Below, piece after piece: positions 10,520 to 20,410 of a stretch of 64,000 nucleotides of DNA (position 1 is the first letter of the stretch; the number at the start of each line of letters is the position of its first letter). Made by a program: the position numbers and the translations under genes. The stretch is from the NCBI GenBank assembly GCA_034440635.1, contig JAOTON010001930.1:369501-433500 (forward strand). Reading direction: 5' to 3'. The DNA is from Lepas anatifera. Lineage: Eukaryota > Arthropoda > Thecostraca > Lepadidae. The notes beneath the pieces are model-generated. The model was given only the letters and a program-made list of their open reading frames with translations, was not told the origin of the DNA and searched no databases.

Positions 10520-13500
10520 CAAAAGCTGGTGCATAATATGTTTATTTTAACGGTTTACAATGATACAATTAGGGATACAAAGATACCAATAAGAGGGTTT
10601 ACGATATTCAATATTTGTCTAGGTAAAGTTTTGTAATCACTGTCCTGAAAAACGCTTTACTTTGTGGGATATCATCCAGTCTTCTGATTTTAGAGGTAAT
10701 CACATTATTCCAGGTTCGTGGGGCCGCAATGAATAAAGAAAATTTCCTGTACATGGTTGAGGCGAAGGGGACCTGAAAGTGTTGGGTTCGTCTTATATCA
10801 GGGAGAAGGGGATTTGGGTTAGTTGTATTGATCCTTTCACTGAGGGGGCACGGTAAAGTCTGGTTGAGATGGCTATGGAGGAGTTTTAATTGGGCTACTT
10901 CCGTCAGATCTTCAATTTTCATGATTTTGTATTTTTTAAATAAGTGACTGGTGTGAGCAAGGGGCTCAGATTGAGCTATCAAACGGACAATTTTTTTCTG
11001 TAGCATCATCAGCTTATTTAAATGATATTTGAATGTGCTCCCCCAAATTGGAAGGCAGTAATTCAAGAAAGGAAGAATAAGAGCATTGTAGAGCAGGAGA
11101 AGATGACCAGAGTCCAGAATATGTTGTGACCTACGTATAAGACCTATATTACGTGATATTGTGTTTTCTATACTTTGTATATGGTTGGTCCACTTCAGAT
11201 CCTCATTGATGTAGACGCCAAGATATTTTGTAGTGAATTTTCTGTCCAGTACGCCATTAGTAATTTTGATAGCCAAATTGGGTACACTACGAGTGGAGAA
11301 TATTTGGTAAGTTGATTTTTTGTGTTAAGGGTGAGCCGGTTACATTGGAGCCAGGTGGTTATATCTGATAGACTGTTGTCAATTTTGGATTGCAGTTCAT
11401 CAATATTTTTAGCGGTATATAGCAGTGCAGTGTCATCTGCGAAGAGATAGAATTTCGGGGCATTTGAGCTTCTTGATATATCATTTATATAGATTAGGAA
11501 AAGGAGGGGGCCCAGCACACTACCCTGCGGTACACCAAGGGATACTTTTTTGGGATTAGCTGAGATAGTCTAGTTGTACTTCAGAGTGTGTGAACGATTT
11601 GACAGGTATGATTTGAAAAATTTTAATGAATTGTCTTGGATGCCCCAAAAGTGTAATTTTGATAGGAGAATTTTGTGATTCACGGTATCAAACGCCTTAC
11701 TGAAATCCAGGGAAATTGTGGCAGAAATCATTTTTGTTGCAAGGGCAGAGGTAATATCATCGTAGAGTAGGGCAATGGGCATGAAAGTACTATGTTTTTT
11801 TCCGAAAACCGAACTGGTATTTGTATAGCATGTCAATTTCGGTCAAATATTCAGTGAGCTGGGCACATACAATTTTTTCGAAAACCTTTGAAAGCACCGG
11901 TAAGATTGAAATTGGGCGATAGTTAGTAAAAGTGAAGCGGTTACCTGACTTAAATATAGGTACTATGAGTGCTGTTTTAAATTCATCCGGAAATAACCCG
12001 TTGCGGAGACATATGTTAAATAAATGAGTTAAGTGTGGAGAGATTACTGGGTTAATAGCTTTCAAAATTTTTGAGCTGACTCCATCGTAACCGGCGCCCT
12101 TGTTACTGAGAGAAGAAATGATTTGTTCTACTAATTGCGTATTCACCAGGTTAAATTCAAAACGTTGCGTTGTTTGGTTGCCCAGGTATTCAAGAGGATC
12201 TGAAGTGGACTGTGGTAGCGCCTGATCAAGTTTTGTTGCTATTGTGGAAAAGTAATTGTTCAATTTGTCTGCAATCAAAGAGGGTTCAGTGATGTATTCA
12301 TCATTTACTTTGAATTGTCCTGGAAGATCCCGTTTTATTTTATTTTTACGACTAAGGGTGAGAAGAGTGTCCCAGAGTTTTTTTGGATGGTCTTTTTTCT
12401 CGTTTAATTTTCTCTGAAAGTAGAGCTTGCGGGCTGTTCGAATCGTGCTAGTGAGGTAATTATTGTAGTTTTTGTAGTTAGTTTCATCGACTTTATCTCG
12501 AGATTTCATAAATTTTAGGTAGAGGTCAGATTTATGGTTGATGCATTTAAGAAGGCTAAATGAGATCCAAGGCCGAATGGGGGTGATTCTGCGAGATTTC
12601 TCTTTAATTGATAAATTTTGTGATCTCTTCATTTAAAGTAATCTGGATAACTTTTGCTGCTGTTACAGGGTCAATAATAGAAGAAAAATTTCGGAACTTT
12701 TGTGCTAAATTCTGTTTGAGTATCTCTATTTTCCGAAAGTCAAAAGATAGTTGGGGTTTAGGGCACTGGGAGGGTAATCTTATAGTGGAATTCAACTCAA
12801 TAGTAATCGGGAGATGGTCACTTAGATCAGTCAATATAATAGATGATGACTTAATGATAGAATTATCGTTTAGAAAAAAATTATCTATGAGGGTTTGTGA
12901 TTCAGATGTTATTCTTGTTGGGAGGGAAATGCAGGGATGAAACCCCTGTGAGGAGAGTAAATGCAAGAAAAGTGAGGTGTGCTCTTGGCAGCTGGATTTA
13001 ATAAGGTCAAAATTAAAGTCACCTCCCAGTAAGCAGATCTTGTTTTCGGATGAAATTTTATCAAGGGTTTTTTCAAGATAGTCCATAAAGATTGCTGTTG
13101 GATATGATGGTGATCTATAGAGTGATCCGACCAAAACGTGAAAGGGAAATAGGTTATGAATATCAAGGAAGCAAGATTGATGTTGTATCAGACTGGACTC
13201 TAGGTCACCCCTCCTGCTGTAGGAAAGATGTTTGCTAATATAAATTCCTGTCTCCTTTCCTTTGCATTGTGTTGGTGAAGAAGGTTCAAAATTATACTCT
13301 TTAATGTGATATGAGTCTTTTAGTTCGGGAGTTAACCACAGTTCTGAGAGCATTATTATTAATGGCTTGTATTTGAGTTGCGAGATAAATGCTTGAAGAG
13401 AATCAAAATGTTTGGGTAGTGACCGAATGTTAATATGTATTATTGGGATACTTCCTTGAAGGCTACTTTCATTGTAAGTTGAAACTGAGTAGTATTTGCA

Positions 13501-13600
13501 GGTTTCAAGAATGTTTTGCACGCCAGATAATTCTAAATCATGGTCATTTACATGTGTTGAAAAGCAAGAAGCACAAATAATCAATCAACGCAGAACAAAT
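10520..13600 (-). mobile_element. CR1/L2-group LINE retrotransposon, nearly complete ORF2
   Basis: Non-LTR retrotransposon in minus orientation. The 3' end is near 10520, with AATAAA (minus strand) shortly before it. ORF2 fills 13584-10608, and an A/C-rich tract (AACAAAATAAAAC type) flanks the 5' side at 13620-13720. No ORF1 was seen upstream, so the copy is 5' truncated. A second fragment of the same family lies at 54551-54757. Assignment to the CR1/L2 branch rests on the opening HINIRSLPKHFDSL of the endonuclease and the absence of RNase H. Confidence 0.85.
10608..13584 (-). pseudogene. LINE ORF2: endonuclease plus reverse transcriptase
   Basis: Nicks target DNA and copies LINE RNA. The endonuclease (13584-12604) has all main motifs: SELWL, LLGGDFNFDL, QTLIDNFFLN and LTDLSDHLPI. 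The reverse transcriptase begins about 12630: YDGVSSKILK, NYRPISILPVLSKVFEKI, then in a new frame SLDFSKAFDTVNH (about 11730-11690), GVPQGSVLGP across 11530-11500, and the catalytic YLFADDTALL (about 11430). The C-terminal part follows from 11276 (KYLGVYINEDLKW, then TWNNVITSKIRRL). Frameshifts near 12610, 11800 and 11290 and a stop near 11572 break it into five frames. The catalytic residues are still present, so decay is recent to moderate. Confidence 0.88.
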
Positions 13601-13743
13601 GAACGCAAATGTTATTGGATGAGAACAATTTAGTTGTTGCTAAACGATATAGTAAACAAAAACAAATAATCAAAAAAGGAAACAAAATAAAACAAAATAC
13701 AAAGCAAAAACAACACTTTATGCTTCTACATGGGAGTGATCAG

Positions 13744-13923
13744 CATCTCAGATTCTTGGCTGAGATGTTCAAACTAAGACAAAATAGCTCAGATTTTTTC
13801 CACTGTGCATGCAGTCTCTCCGGCCTGCCACCTCGCGGGAAGACTAGCCTACTATGCATGCATAGTGGAAGCAATCTGAGCTATTTGGTCTCAGTAAGAA
13901 CGTCCTAACTCAGAATCTGAGTT
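13744..13923. mobile_element. Short hairpin MITE (about 180 bp)
   Basis: Inverted arms of about 70 bases: left CTCAGATTCTTGGCTGAGA ... AAATAGCTCAGATT ... CCACTGTGCATGCA; the right arm inverted is ACTCAGATTCTGAGTTAG ... AAATAGCTCAGATT ... CCACTATGCATGCA. The whole unit could fold into one imperfect hairpin. Confidence 0.65.
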
Positions 13924-14152
13924 CCCAATACCCCCCCCCTTGCTGTACATGCACCAAAAGTCTGCATCCCCTCTACAAAATTCCAACACTGAACCTTATT
14001 TAATTTAGACGGTTCAAATATTCTGTATTCCCATCCCCCTTCTGACTCCAACTTTTGGGAGCCCCTGCATTAATACTTCAGAGGTAGTATTGATACCAGT
14101 TAACCACACCAGCTTTAAATACCACTCATTGAGTCAAAGTTGTTTACTAACC

Positions 14153-14247
14153 TTTCTGTCAGCACCTGGTCAACCAGCTGGTTGACCAGGTGCTTCTTCT
14201 CTGGTTCCGTGCACACCTCCCTCTCAGAAGCAGGCGCACATACACTC
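14153..14247 (-). CDS. Second exon of THAP-domain gene
   Basis: Bounded on the minus strand by a good acceptor (CATTGCTTTTCAG) and donor (GAAAG|GTTAGT). The exon joins in phase with the 14661 donor of the THAP exon: AG| plus G gives Arg, and translation continues SVCAPASEREVCTEPEKKHL and on to VDQVLTER. It is charged, with a short helix-like Leu/Val pattern, and has no recognised domain. It contains the 34-bp perfect palindrome at 14161-14194. Further exons would lie below 14153; I did not find them. Confidence 0.5.
14161..14194. repeat. Perfect 34-bp palindrome inside an exon
   Basis: AGCACCTGGTCAACCAG is followed directly by its exact reverse complement, with no spacer. It encodes part of KHLVNQLVDQVL on the minus strand. 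Confidence 0.95.
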
Positions 14248-14660
14248 CTGAAAAGCAATGGATAAATTTTTATGTGCTTTGAATGCAAACAAAAAGCTTG
14301 GTCTTTCAAAGCATTTCAGCATGTTTAAAGCTTTTGATGGGGCAAAAATAATTACTTGGGGCAGCTTTTTCCCTTCTTGGAGTCAGTGAGGAAAACATGA
14401 AAAAGCACTGACCCCAATAGCCACAGAGATACCCCAAAATAAGGCTAAAGAAGCAACTATTACCATTTTTAAGTGGAGTTTGTAGAGTTCATCACAAAAA
14501 ATTTTGCCCAAGTGAAGAAAAAAGTCTGTCTTAATTGAGGCAGGATTTGAGCGCCCACCACCTCCCTCAACAAGAAGTAAGCTTATTCTGAATACTAGGG
14601 AACAGTGTTTCAATGTACATGGAAAATCTTCATAATTTTCCATGTAGTTGAGTTTCTCAC

Positions 14661-14951
14661 CTGGACAAACGAGCTGGAAGGTGCAAGGATGGCAAGACAC
14701 CTGGCTTTAGACACGGCTTGGCTTTAAATCCCATGGCCATCTTGCACACATATGAGGTGCCCAGGTCAGTTTCCGAAAAGTGCAGGGAGCAAATGCGCGC
14801 ATATTTCACGTTAAATCTATCCTCCCTTGCACACCTGTGTCTCCACTCCTCACACTGCTCTGTCTTTGGTTGGAAACGAAAAATAGGGTAAGTTCGCACA
14901 TTCTGGTTTTCTTGAGCACGAGGAGCACCCCGCAACAGCACAAATAACCAT
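14661..14951 (-). pseudogene. THAP zinc-finger exon (first exon), one frameshift
   Basis: THAP domains are C2CH zinc-coordinating DNA-binding modules found in animal regulators and in transposases. Reading minus from ATG at 14951: CAVAGCSSCSRKPECANLPY then FSFPTKDRA supplies the first two Cys and the FxFP motif. The next frame carries CEEWRHRCAREDRFN and YARICSLHFSETDLG, the Trp and the closing Cys-x2-His. One base is gained or lost near 14865, so the domain is split between two frames. The exon ends at a donor (TCCAG|GTGAGA, 14661) and is followed in phase by the exon at 14247. It is either a decayed gene, a transposase remnant or a true gene with a sequencing error. Confidence 0.65.
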
Positions 14952-16268
14952 GGTTTAGTTCATAGTATTCCCATCACAATAATCATCCACATTCTTGATC
15001 ACACTGGCTCAACTACCTTGTAATCAAATATCTCAACTATCTGGATTGTTTTTCTGGTACTTGAATTGTTGCGCTTCTATTAGGCACCGCAATAGCCGCA
15101 GATGCGCAGATCCCGCGCAGAGGCGTGACGTCAACAGTGATCAAGATGGCGCCGGGTGACACACAGGGAGATAGGCAATGACATACACCTGGACATGTAA
15201 GGAGCCCAGTGGAAAGCGAATTGTCTTTAACCATGTAATTATCCGGATTTGGCTTTACTCCCTTTCTCTTTCGACCCAGCTCAGCAGAGCCGTAATTTCC
15301 GCGAAGTTCAAGAATGTGACTTATTTCTGAGAGTGATTCAGTTAAAGGGGAGGGGAAAACCGGCGAGGCGTGATGAGAGTGAAGATCTTTTATGAGGGAT
15401 GTCAGACGTGCGGCCCCTGGAAGCCAGCGATGGCCAAATATTGAAGTCAAGATGACATTTGGAGCTAAACCCAGCCTCTGGGAGGCAGCTTGGATCCTAG
15501 CCAGGAATCGTCAAGTTCAGGTACAGTGCCCGCTTCCTTCGGGAATGCGACCTTCAGTGATGAGATGCCATGACGTAGCAGTTGTGCTTTAAGGATAGGG
15601 GATTTTGGAGAGTTTGAGAGAGTGGGGGGGGTTAACCTGAGCAGCAACAGTTTTTCATTGTTGTGTCCGAAATTACCGACAGAGCCACATTGCCGTCCGA
15701 TATTCCGGCCGTGAGTGGACGCCGCGGGCGTGACACTCAAGTGTTTTTAACAAATTAATGAGGGGTGTTGAAGGTGGGGAATTGTTCGAAATACTCGACC
15801 ATTATTTCTTATCACATGTTTACCATGTTCCAGTTCCATCAAAACCTGCACTGTAGACCACGCAACCTTTTTCACCGCCAAGTGCTTAAGTGTCCGCAAT
15901 TCGGTGCGTTCCCCTACTCAGGCTACTGAGGATGGGGGTTTTAGTGCGCAGAGGCGTATGAAGGCTAGCGAGCTTTGGGGGTTTCAGTGTGCAGAGCCGT
16001 ATGCAGGCTTCAAGAATGCTGGTCATATTCGCAGAAGCGTGTATGGACATGGGTATCGGAAACCTTAGAATGGCTACACATCCAAATGATATATAAATGA
16101 TAGATGATATATGACATGACCATTCAGGTAAAACAAATTCGGCGTTTCTGTTTTTGATCAATATGAGAAAATCGGATAGGTCTACCGAGGCGGGTAGCCG
16201 TCCCCTGACCATGTGAGTGATTAGCAGGATTTTGCAAAATTCTAAGCATTTGTCTGTACTGTTTTCAG
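14952..16268. promoter_or_regulatory. Possible CpG-rich promoter block in unassigned sequence
   Basis: 15060-15740 is GC-richer than its surroundings. It holds a CRE (TGACGTCA, 15126-15133) and, 9 bases on, AAGATGGCG (15143-15151, a YY1-type core), with further CpGs at 15700-15730. It lies upstream (minus orientation) of the THAP exon and could be its promoter; no transcript evidence exists. 15930-16040 has two degenerate repeats of TTTAGTGCGCAGAGGCGTATG. Confidence 0.3.
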
Positions 16269-16573
16269 ACGAGGACACCCTTCGGGCTCTTCTGGACGCC
16301 ATGAAGGCGCCCTCCATCGTCACCGTGGTGCGTATCACCATGGTTGGCGGTGTGCTCCACTGCGAGGGAGAGGCGATGGCGGAGTACGACGGTGCTCTCC
16401 CCGGGTTCCTGCTCTGGGCATCAGCCCACACCGTCTTTGCCCAGAGAGTAGCGGGAAGCGCAAACGTGATCCTGCAATTCATCCAGCGTACCTGCCTGAA
16501 TGTCAAAGAGGTGCAAAGTGCCAGCTGTAAAGTACGGGGCCTTAAAATGACCGCTTTTCTGGACCTACAGTGA
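16269..16573 (+). CDS. Terminal exon of an unrecognised host gene
   Basis: Preceded by a textbook acceptor (TGTACTGTTTTCAG, ending 16268). Together with the single base carried over from 1259 it opens DEDTLRALLDAMKAPSIV and stays open for 101 codons to TGA at 16571. The encoded tail is compact and mixed: a hydrophobic strand-like stretch (VTVVRITMVGGVLHC), then GALPGFLLWASAHTVFAQRV, then CKVRGLKMTAFLDLQ at the end. GC content and codon use differ clearly from the surrounding transposons. ATTAAA about 30 bases past the stop (near 16605) is a poly(A) signal candidate; AATAAA occurs near 16870. No signal peptide or membrane span is evident in this part. I do not recognise the family. Confidence 0.55.
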
Positions 16574-17159
16574 CGTGTTGTACTGGGCCGACGTGTTGTG
16601 GCATTAAAGAGTGGAGGCAGCTGTGAGCAATACTACAGCAACGAGCAATTCAAATATTGTTTAACACGAAGGAAATGTATGGGTGTTCGCTCCCATTCTT
16701 GCTTTTTTCCGCTGTTCTTCTGTTAGTCTAAATATTAGGCTAGCAAACATATTCATTTCGTGCATTATTAAGTTTGGTACTCATCATCTTCAGGTTAGTA
16801 CAAAAACAATGTTAAACAAACTAAATAAGTAGGTATAACATTATAACGCCTTTCGATGACGATTGTTGGGCAATAAACAATACCATTAGTTTGAGTTTGT
16901 GGATGTTGTGGCAGAGCTGACCCGGAGCTGAGCTGACTGTTGTTTATGGAGTTTTAGTTTGTTGGTGCAATAAGCTCTTGGTGGCAGCCATGGTGATGCA
17001 ATGACTGCATGTTTCTATTTTGGCAATACTTGGCCAAAAGAACTGCAGGAAGTTCAAAGAGATGCCATGAGTCATGAAATAAAACATTAAAATTATTATA
17101 CTACCAGAAAATGATTTCAGAAACGGGAGAAAATCTGCTCCATACGAATTAAGGATCAC
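16574..17159. other. 3' flank of the host gene
   Basis: AT-rich, with candidate poly(A) signals near 16605 and 16870. No further gene recognised. Confidence 0.35.
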
Positions 17160-17520
17160 GTGAGTCTTAAAAAGGTTTCAACATGCGGGGTCAATGAGAC
17201 CAAGGGGCAGATTTATAGTCGAAAAAAGGGACTCACCAAATAAAACAGGCATCATATGAGTCTTGCACGAGACCAAGGGACATATTTATAGTCGCAAAAA
17301 GGGACTCATCAAATAGAAAAGGGTTTCATCTGAGTCTACTTTGCAAGCTGCATAAGGTGGTTATTGGTCTCATTCGAGACCAAAAAAGGGACTCGAAAAT
17401 ATGGCCTCACCTGAGGCTTAAAATAAGACTCAAAACGTGTTGTCTGATTTGAATAGGGAAAATGAAACCTTTTTTTGGTCTCATAAACCTAAAAGAGGAC
17501 TCAGTTTTTCTCAGTGAAGC
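17160..17520. repeat. Degenerate array of GGGACTCA / GAGACCAA words
   Basis: Imperfect units of about 70-90 bases, each pairing a GAGACCAAGGG-like word with AAAAAGGGACTCA or TGAGTCT. At least five GGGACTC/GGACTC occurrences between 17165 and 17505. Related words occur at 7329-7480. Confidence 0.55.
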
Positions 17521-17873
17521 TGTGATTAGTTGATATGATGTGGTGAACATTTTGTTTTATCTGCTCTTATTAATTTCACTCTTGGAACTAAATTAAGATG
17601 ACAAAAAATGTCATGATATTTTCAAACACACTGGAGCTAATCCAAAGATGATTGTGTGCCGCACACGGTCATGATGATGATACCAGCCCAAGATGCTTGT
17701 GTGGCCGCTGACCCTCTGAGTATTGTAGGCCCTGGTTTTAGTGTGCGTAGTGTGTACAATGTGTGTGTTGTTTTATACCAATATATGTGTATGGATGGTA
17801 GAACAATCTTAAAATATACAGGCTATAGCTTTGTAAATAATTACAAGGAAATACCTATGACTTAAAAATATAC

Positions 17874-18057
17874 CTGCTGGAAGAAAATCTTCGTCTTTGA
17901 AGTGAAGTGAGCAGACCCGCATGTAGTCCGAGAGTTGTTTGCCTGAACAAATCGATCTTTTCCACATCCGGCGTCTTGCAGCTTCCTTTGGCACAGTGTG
18001 CAAACTTATGTGTTGTTTCTTACTGTTCCGGGAAGAACAGTGAGGGACGCAACACAT
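17874..18057 (-). CDS. Second THAP zinc-finger exon
   Basis: Complete N-terminal THAP module on the minus strand. From Met at 18057: MCCVPHCSSRNSKKQHISLH, then TVPKEAARRRMWKRS with the conserved Trp, then YMRVCSLHFKDEDFLPA with the closing Cys-x2-His-Phe. An in-frame ATG also lies 21 bases upstream (18078), so the start is not certain. The exon ends at a donor (CAGCAG|GTATAT, 17874). Unlike the copy at 14951 it has no frameshift. No downstream exon was found among the repeats to the left, so it is either the first exon of a THAP gene or an orphan transposase exon. It probably binds DNA in the nucleus. Confidence 0.6.
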
Positions 18058-18279
18058 CTGATTACTCTTGAAGAACATCGCGTGGTCGCAGATAACAGAA
18101 ATAACACTCGAATATCCCACGACACAGCTCTCAAAACATTTTCTCTCTGACGCTTTCTAAGAGAAATCAAGGGAAACCAAGGCGGAAACGAACAATTGTC
18201 GCCAATGCGCCAAGTTTGTAATCCCACTTTATGTAAATCGCACTGCTGTGGCAAGATGTCAGCCACTTCGGAGTCCCGG

Positions 18280-20410
18280 GGCGAATACGCCGAGTATCTG
18301 GATATATAAATATCCGGATGTATGGCGGATATTGCAATCCGGATTTCAGTATCCGGAAACCAAAATGCGGAGAAACCGTATTTTAATATCTGGATACCAT
18401 ACATTATTCGGATGAAATTTGCAAACACCCAAAACGTTCATGTCACGTCTGTTCACCAAAAGTAGGATCATGAGACAGAGTTCCACCGCCGGTAAGCTGA
18501 CTATCGTTTAACACGCGCACTGGAGGGGGCCTCGGAGGCAGTCGCCGCAGGCTTCCCCCAAACGGAAGTCCAAACTGTTTCCCCAAGGATGACCTCTTTC
18601 CCGATTAGCGATAAATTGTTATCACTAACATAGTTCTAATTTATAAAATTGCCATATTTGCCTAGTTTTGACTTTGTCCTCAACCACGGCATCCACGTGA
18701 GCCCCCCCACCTGTTTTTCCAAGGTGGCCGTTGAACCGCTTGTAGCCGAAAAAACGAAACGTGGCCACATTTAACAGAATTTAATAGCGCGTCGATTGGT
18801 GAAAACTTTTTTGAAAATCGTCAGAAAAATTTTTGACTTATAGGCTTTCAAAGTCAGACCTGCATTTTGAGATCGCCGTAAACGCGCGGTCGGACCAGTT
18901 AGCTTGCATTGAAGACCGAGTGGTGACGTCACAACGTCATATAAGCGGGACTATATGTCAAGGTCACTTCACATTAAATTCAAGGTCAAGGTCACAGGTC
19001 AAGGTCATATCTGCACTTTCAAGGTCACTGACCACTGTGCGTCGGGCCAAATGACGTTATCCCGTCTGACATATATTATGCTATGACGTTATCGATAGGG
19101 TACCCCAATACAAAGTTCAAGGTCAAAGGTCAAGGTCAAAGGTCATTGGGAAATGTCAATCCTCATTTCCCGCCAAACAGTGGCTACAGTGTTAGTCAAA
19201 GTGTAAGTAATACGTAGTATACCATATGGTGACCTTAAAGGTTAATGACCTTAAATGACCTTGACCCAAAAGTTGTGGGGAAGCCTGTTTGAGACCTTTT
19301 CTCTAAGAACATTTCCCGCTTTTAGCTTATTCCCGCCATTTTCCTGCATAATCACAGCATTTACCAATCGATCCCAGCATGGCCAATATTTGACCTTTAC
19401 GACCTCATTTGACCTTGAAGTTATTGACCTAGGTCAATGAAAATTGGTCTTCATGTAAATCACCGTAGCCCCCACCCACCTACTAATTGGCGTTTTTCTA
19501 ACCCTCTTAGTTTCCGAGATCTTAGGGGGCCTACCAGGCCCCTTCCAGTGCGCGTTAGTGCCAGACCCCCGCCGGTGCGGGTGTTAATTATGTTCGATAC
19601 CTATGTATGTATTAGTTACCACTGCCGTTGCAAGAAGAGATTGGTTACTCGAACAATGTGGGAGCTGTATTTACCAGCGATGTACCTTTGCCACATAACA
19701 CAGCGCGAGACAATATAACAGGAAGGAACAAATGTATATGTCATCAGCGACGCGGCGTATAAGCGACACCACAGCAGCTTTCAGCGTGCCCTCTGCCTCC
19801 ATCCGCCCATGCAGTGGTGAAGCGTGACAACTGTTTTTGGAGTTTTTCTGGGACTGGGATGCTACTGCGGGCGTTTACTACTGTGGTAGCTATTGCCAAT
19901 GCAACCTTACCACATCCCTGCCTGGCTTTGAAACATTGAAAATTAACACTTTAAGTGGGCTTGGAGGAGCTACCGCAACCACACCCCTCAATGCGGCCTC
20001 CGTTCCTCCCGCTTGAAATTCTATAGCATACACCCTTGGTCACAGCATTCATGGCCACCCTCAAGGCTTTGGTAGCAAAATTTCAACACTTATGAACATG
20101 ATTCAATGATATTTCTTCCCAACGATCGCTCTTACCTGACACCACGAAGAAAGTTGTGACGATCAGAATGCAATATGGCGGTCGTGGCCGGCGTCAGTGA
20201 ACAAAAAATGGCGGCAAAACGCATTTCCCAAACAGGTTTGAATATTGTCAGTAGGCTGATACCCAAAGGAGCGGATACCAAAATACATTTGAAAACCACA
20301 TGACATAATATAAACCTGGCAGTATGCGGTTTAAATTCTGCCATTAGGCTGATATCGAAATAGGCGTATAGCTAAATACATTTGAACACAGAATTCATAA
20401 CATACTCCTA
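18280..20410 (-). mobile_element. Left arm of a giant fold-back: inverted partial copy of a terminal-repeat element
   Basis: Reverse-complement copy of 20548-21620, interrupted at a TTAA by a piggyBac-like MITE (18508-19587). Landmarks on both arms: TATCCGGATA clusters, AACGATAGTCAGCTTA, AGCTCCCACATTGTTCGAGT, TGGCGGTCGTGGC, and GGCTGATACCCAAAGGA on this strand. It stops sharply at 20410, where the complete copy begins. Confidence 0.85.
18508..19587. mobile_element. piggyBac-like nonautonomous element, copy 2, with nuclear-receptor half-site arrays
   Basis: TTAA at 18508-18511 and 19584-19587. The left terminus begins CACGCGCACTGGAGGGGG and the right ends GCCGGTGCGGGTG. The other arm of the fold-back keeps the empty site (ATAATTAAACGATAG at 21371), so insertion at TTAA is directly shown. 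The interior carries tandem TCAAGGTCA/AGGTCA words at 18957-19145 and TGACCT words at 19229-19435. No protein. Confidence 0.9.

Noticed and set aside
12608..13908. Plus-strand frames at 12608-12940 and 13609-13908
   Set aside because: Antisense of the LINE endonuclease, and an A-rich tract with a MITE; no domains.
15037..15740. Minus-strand frames as exons of the THAP gene
   Set aside because: No recognisable domain, and composition fits a CpG-rich promoter region as well; no good splice sites joining to 14951.
15886..16506. 206-codon minus frame
   Set aside because: Antisense of the + strand host exon at 16269, which has splice sites and sensible composition.
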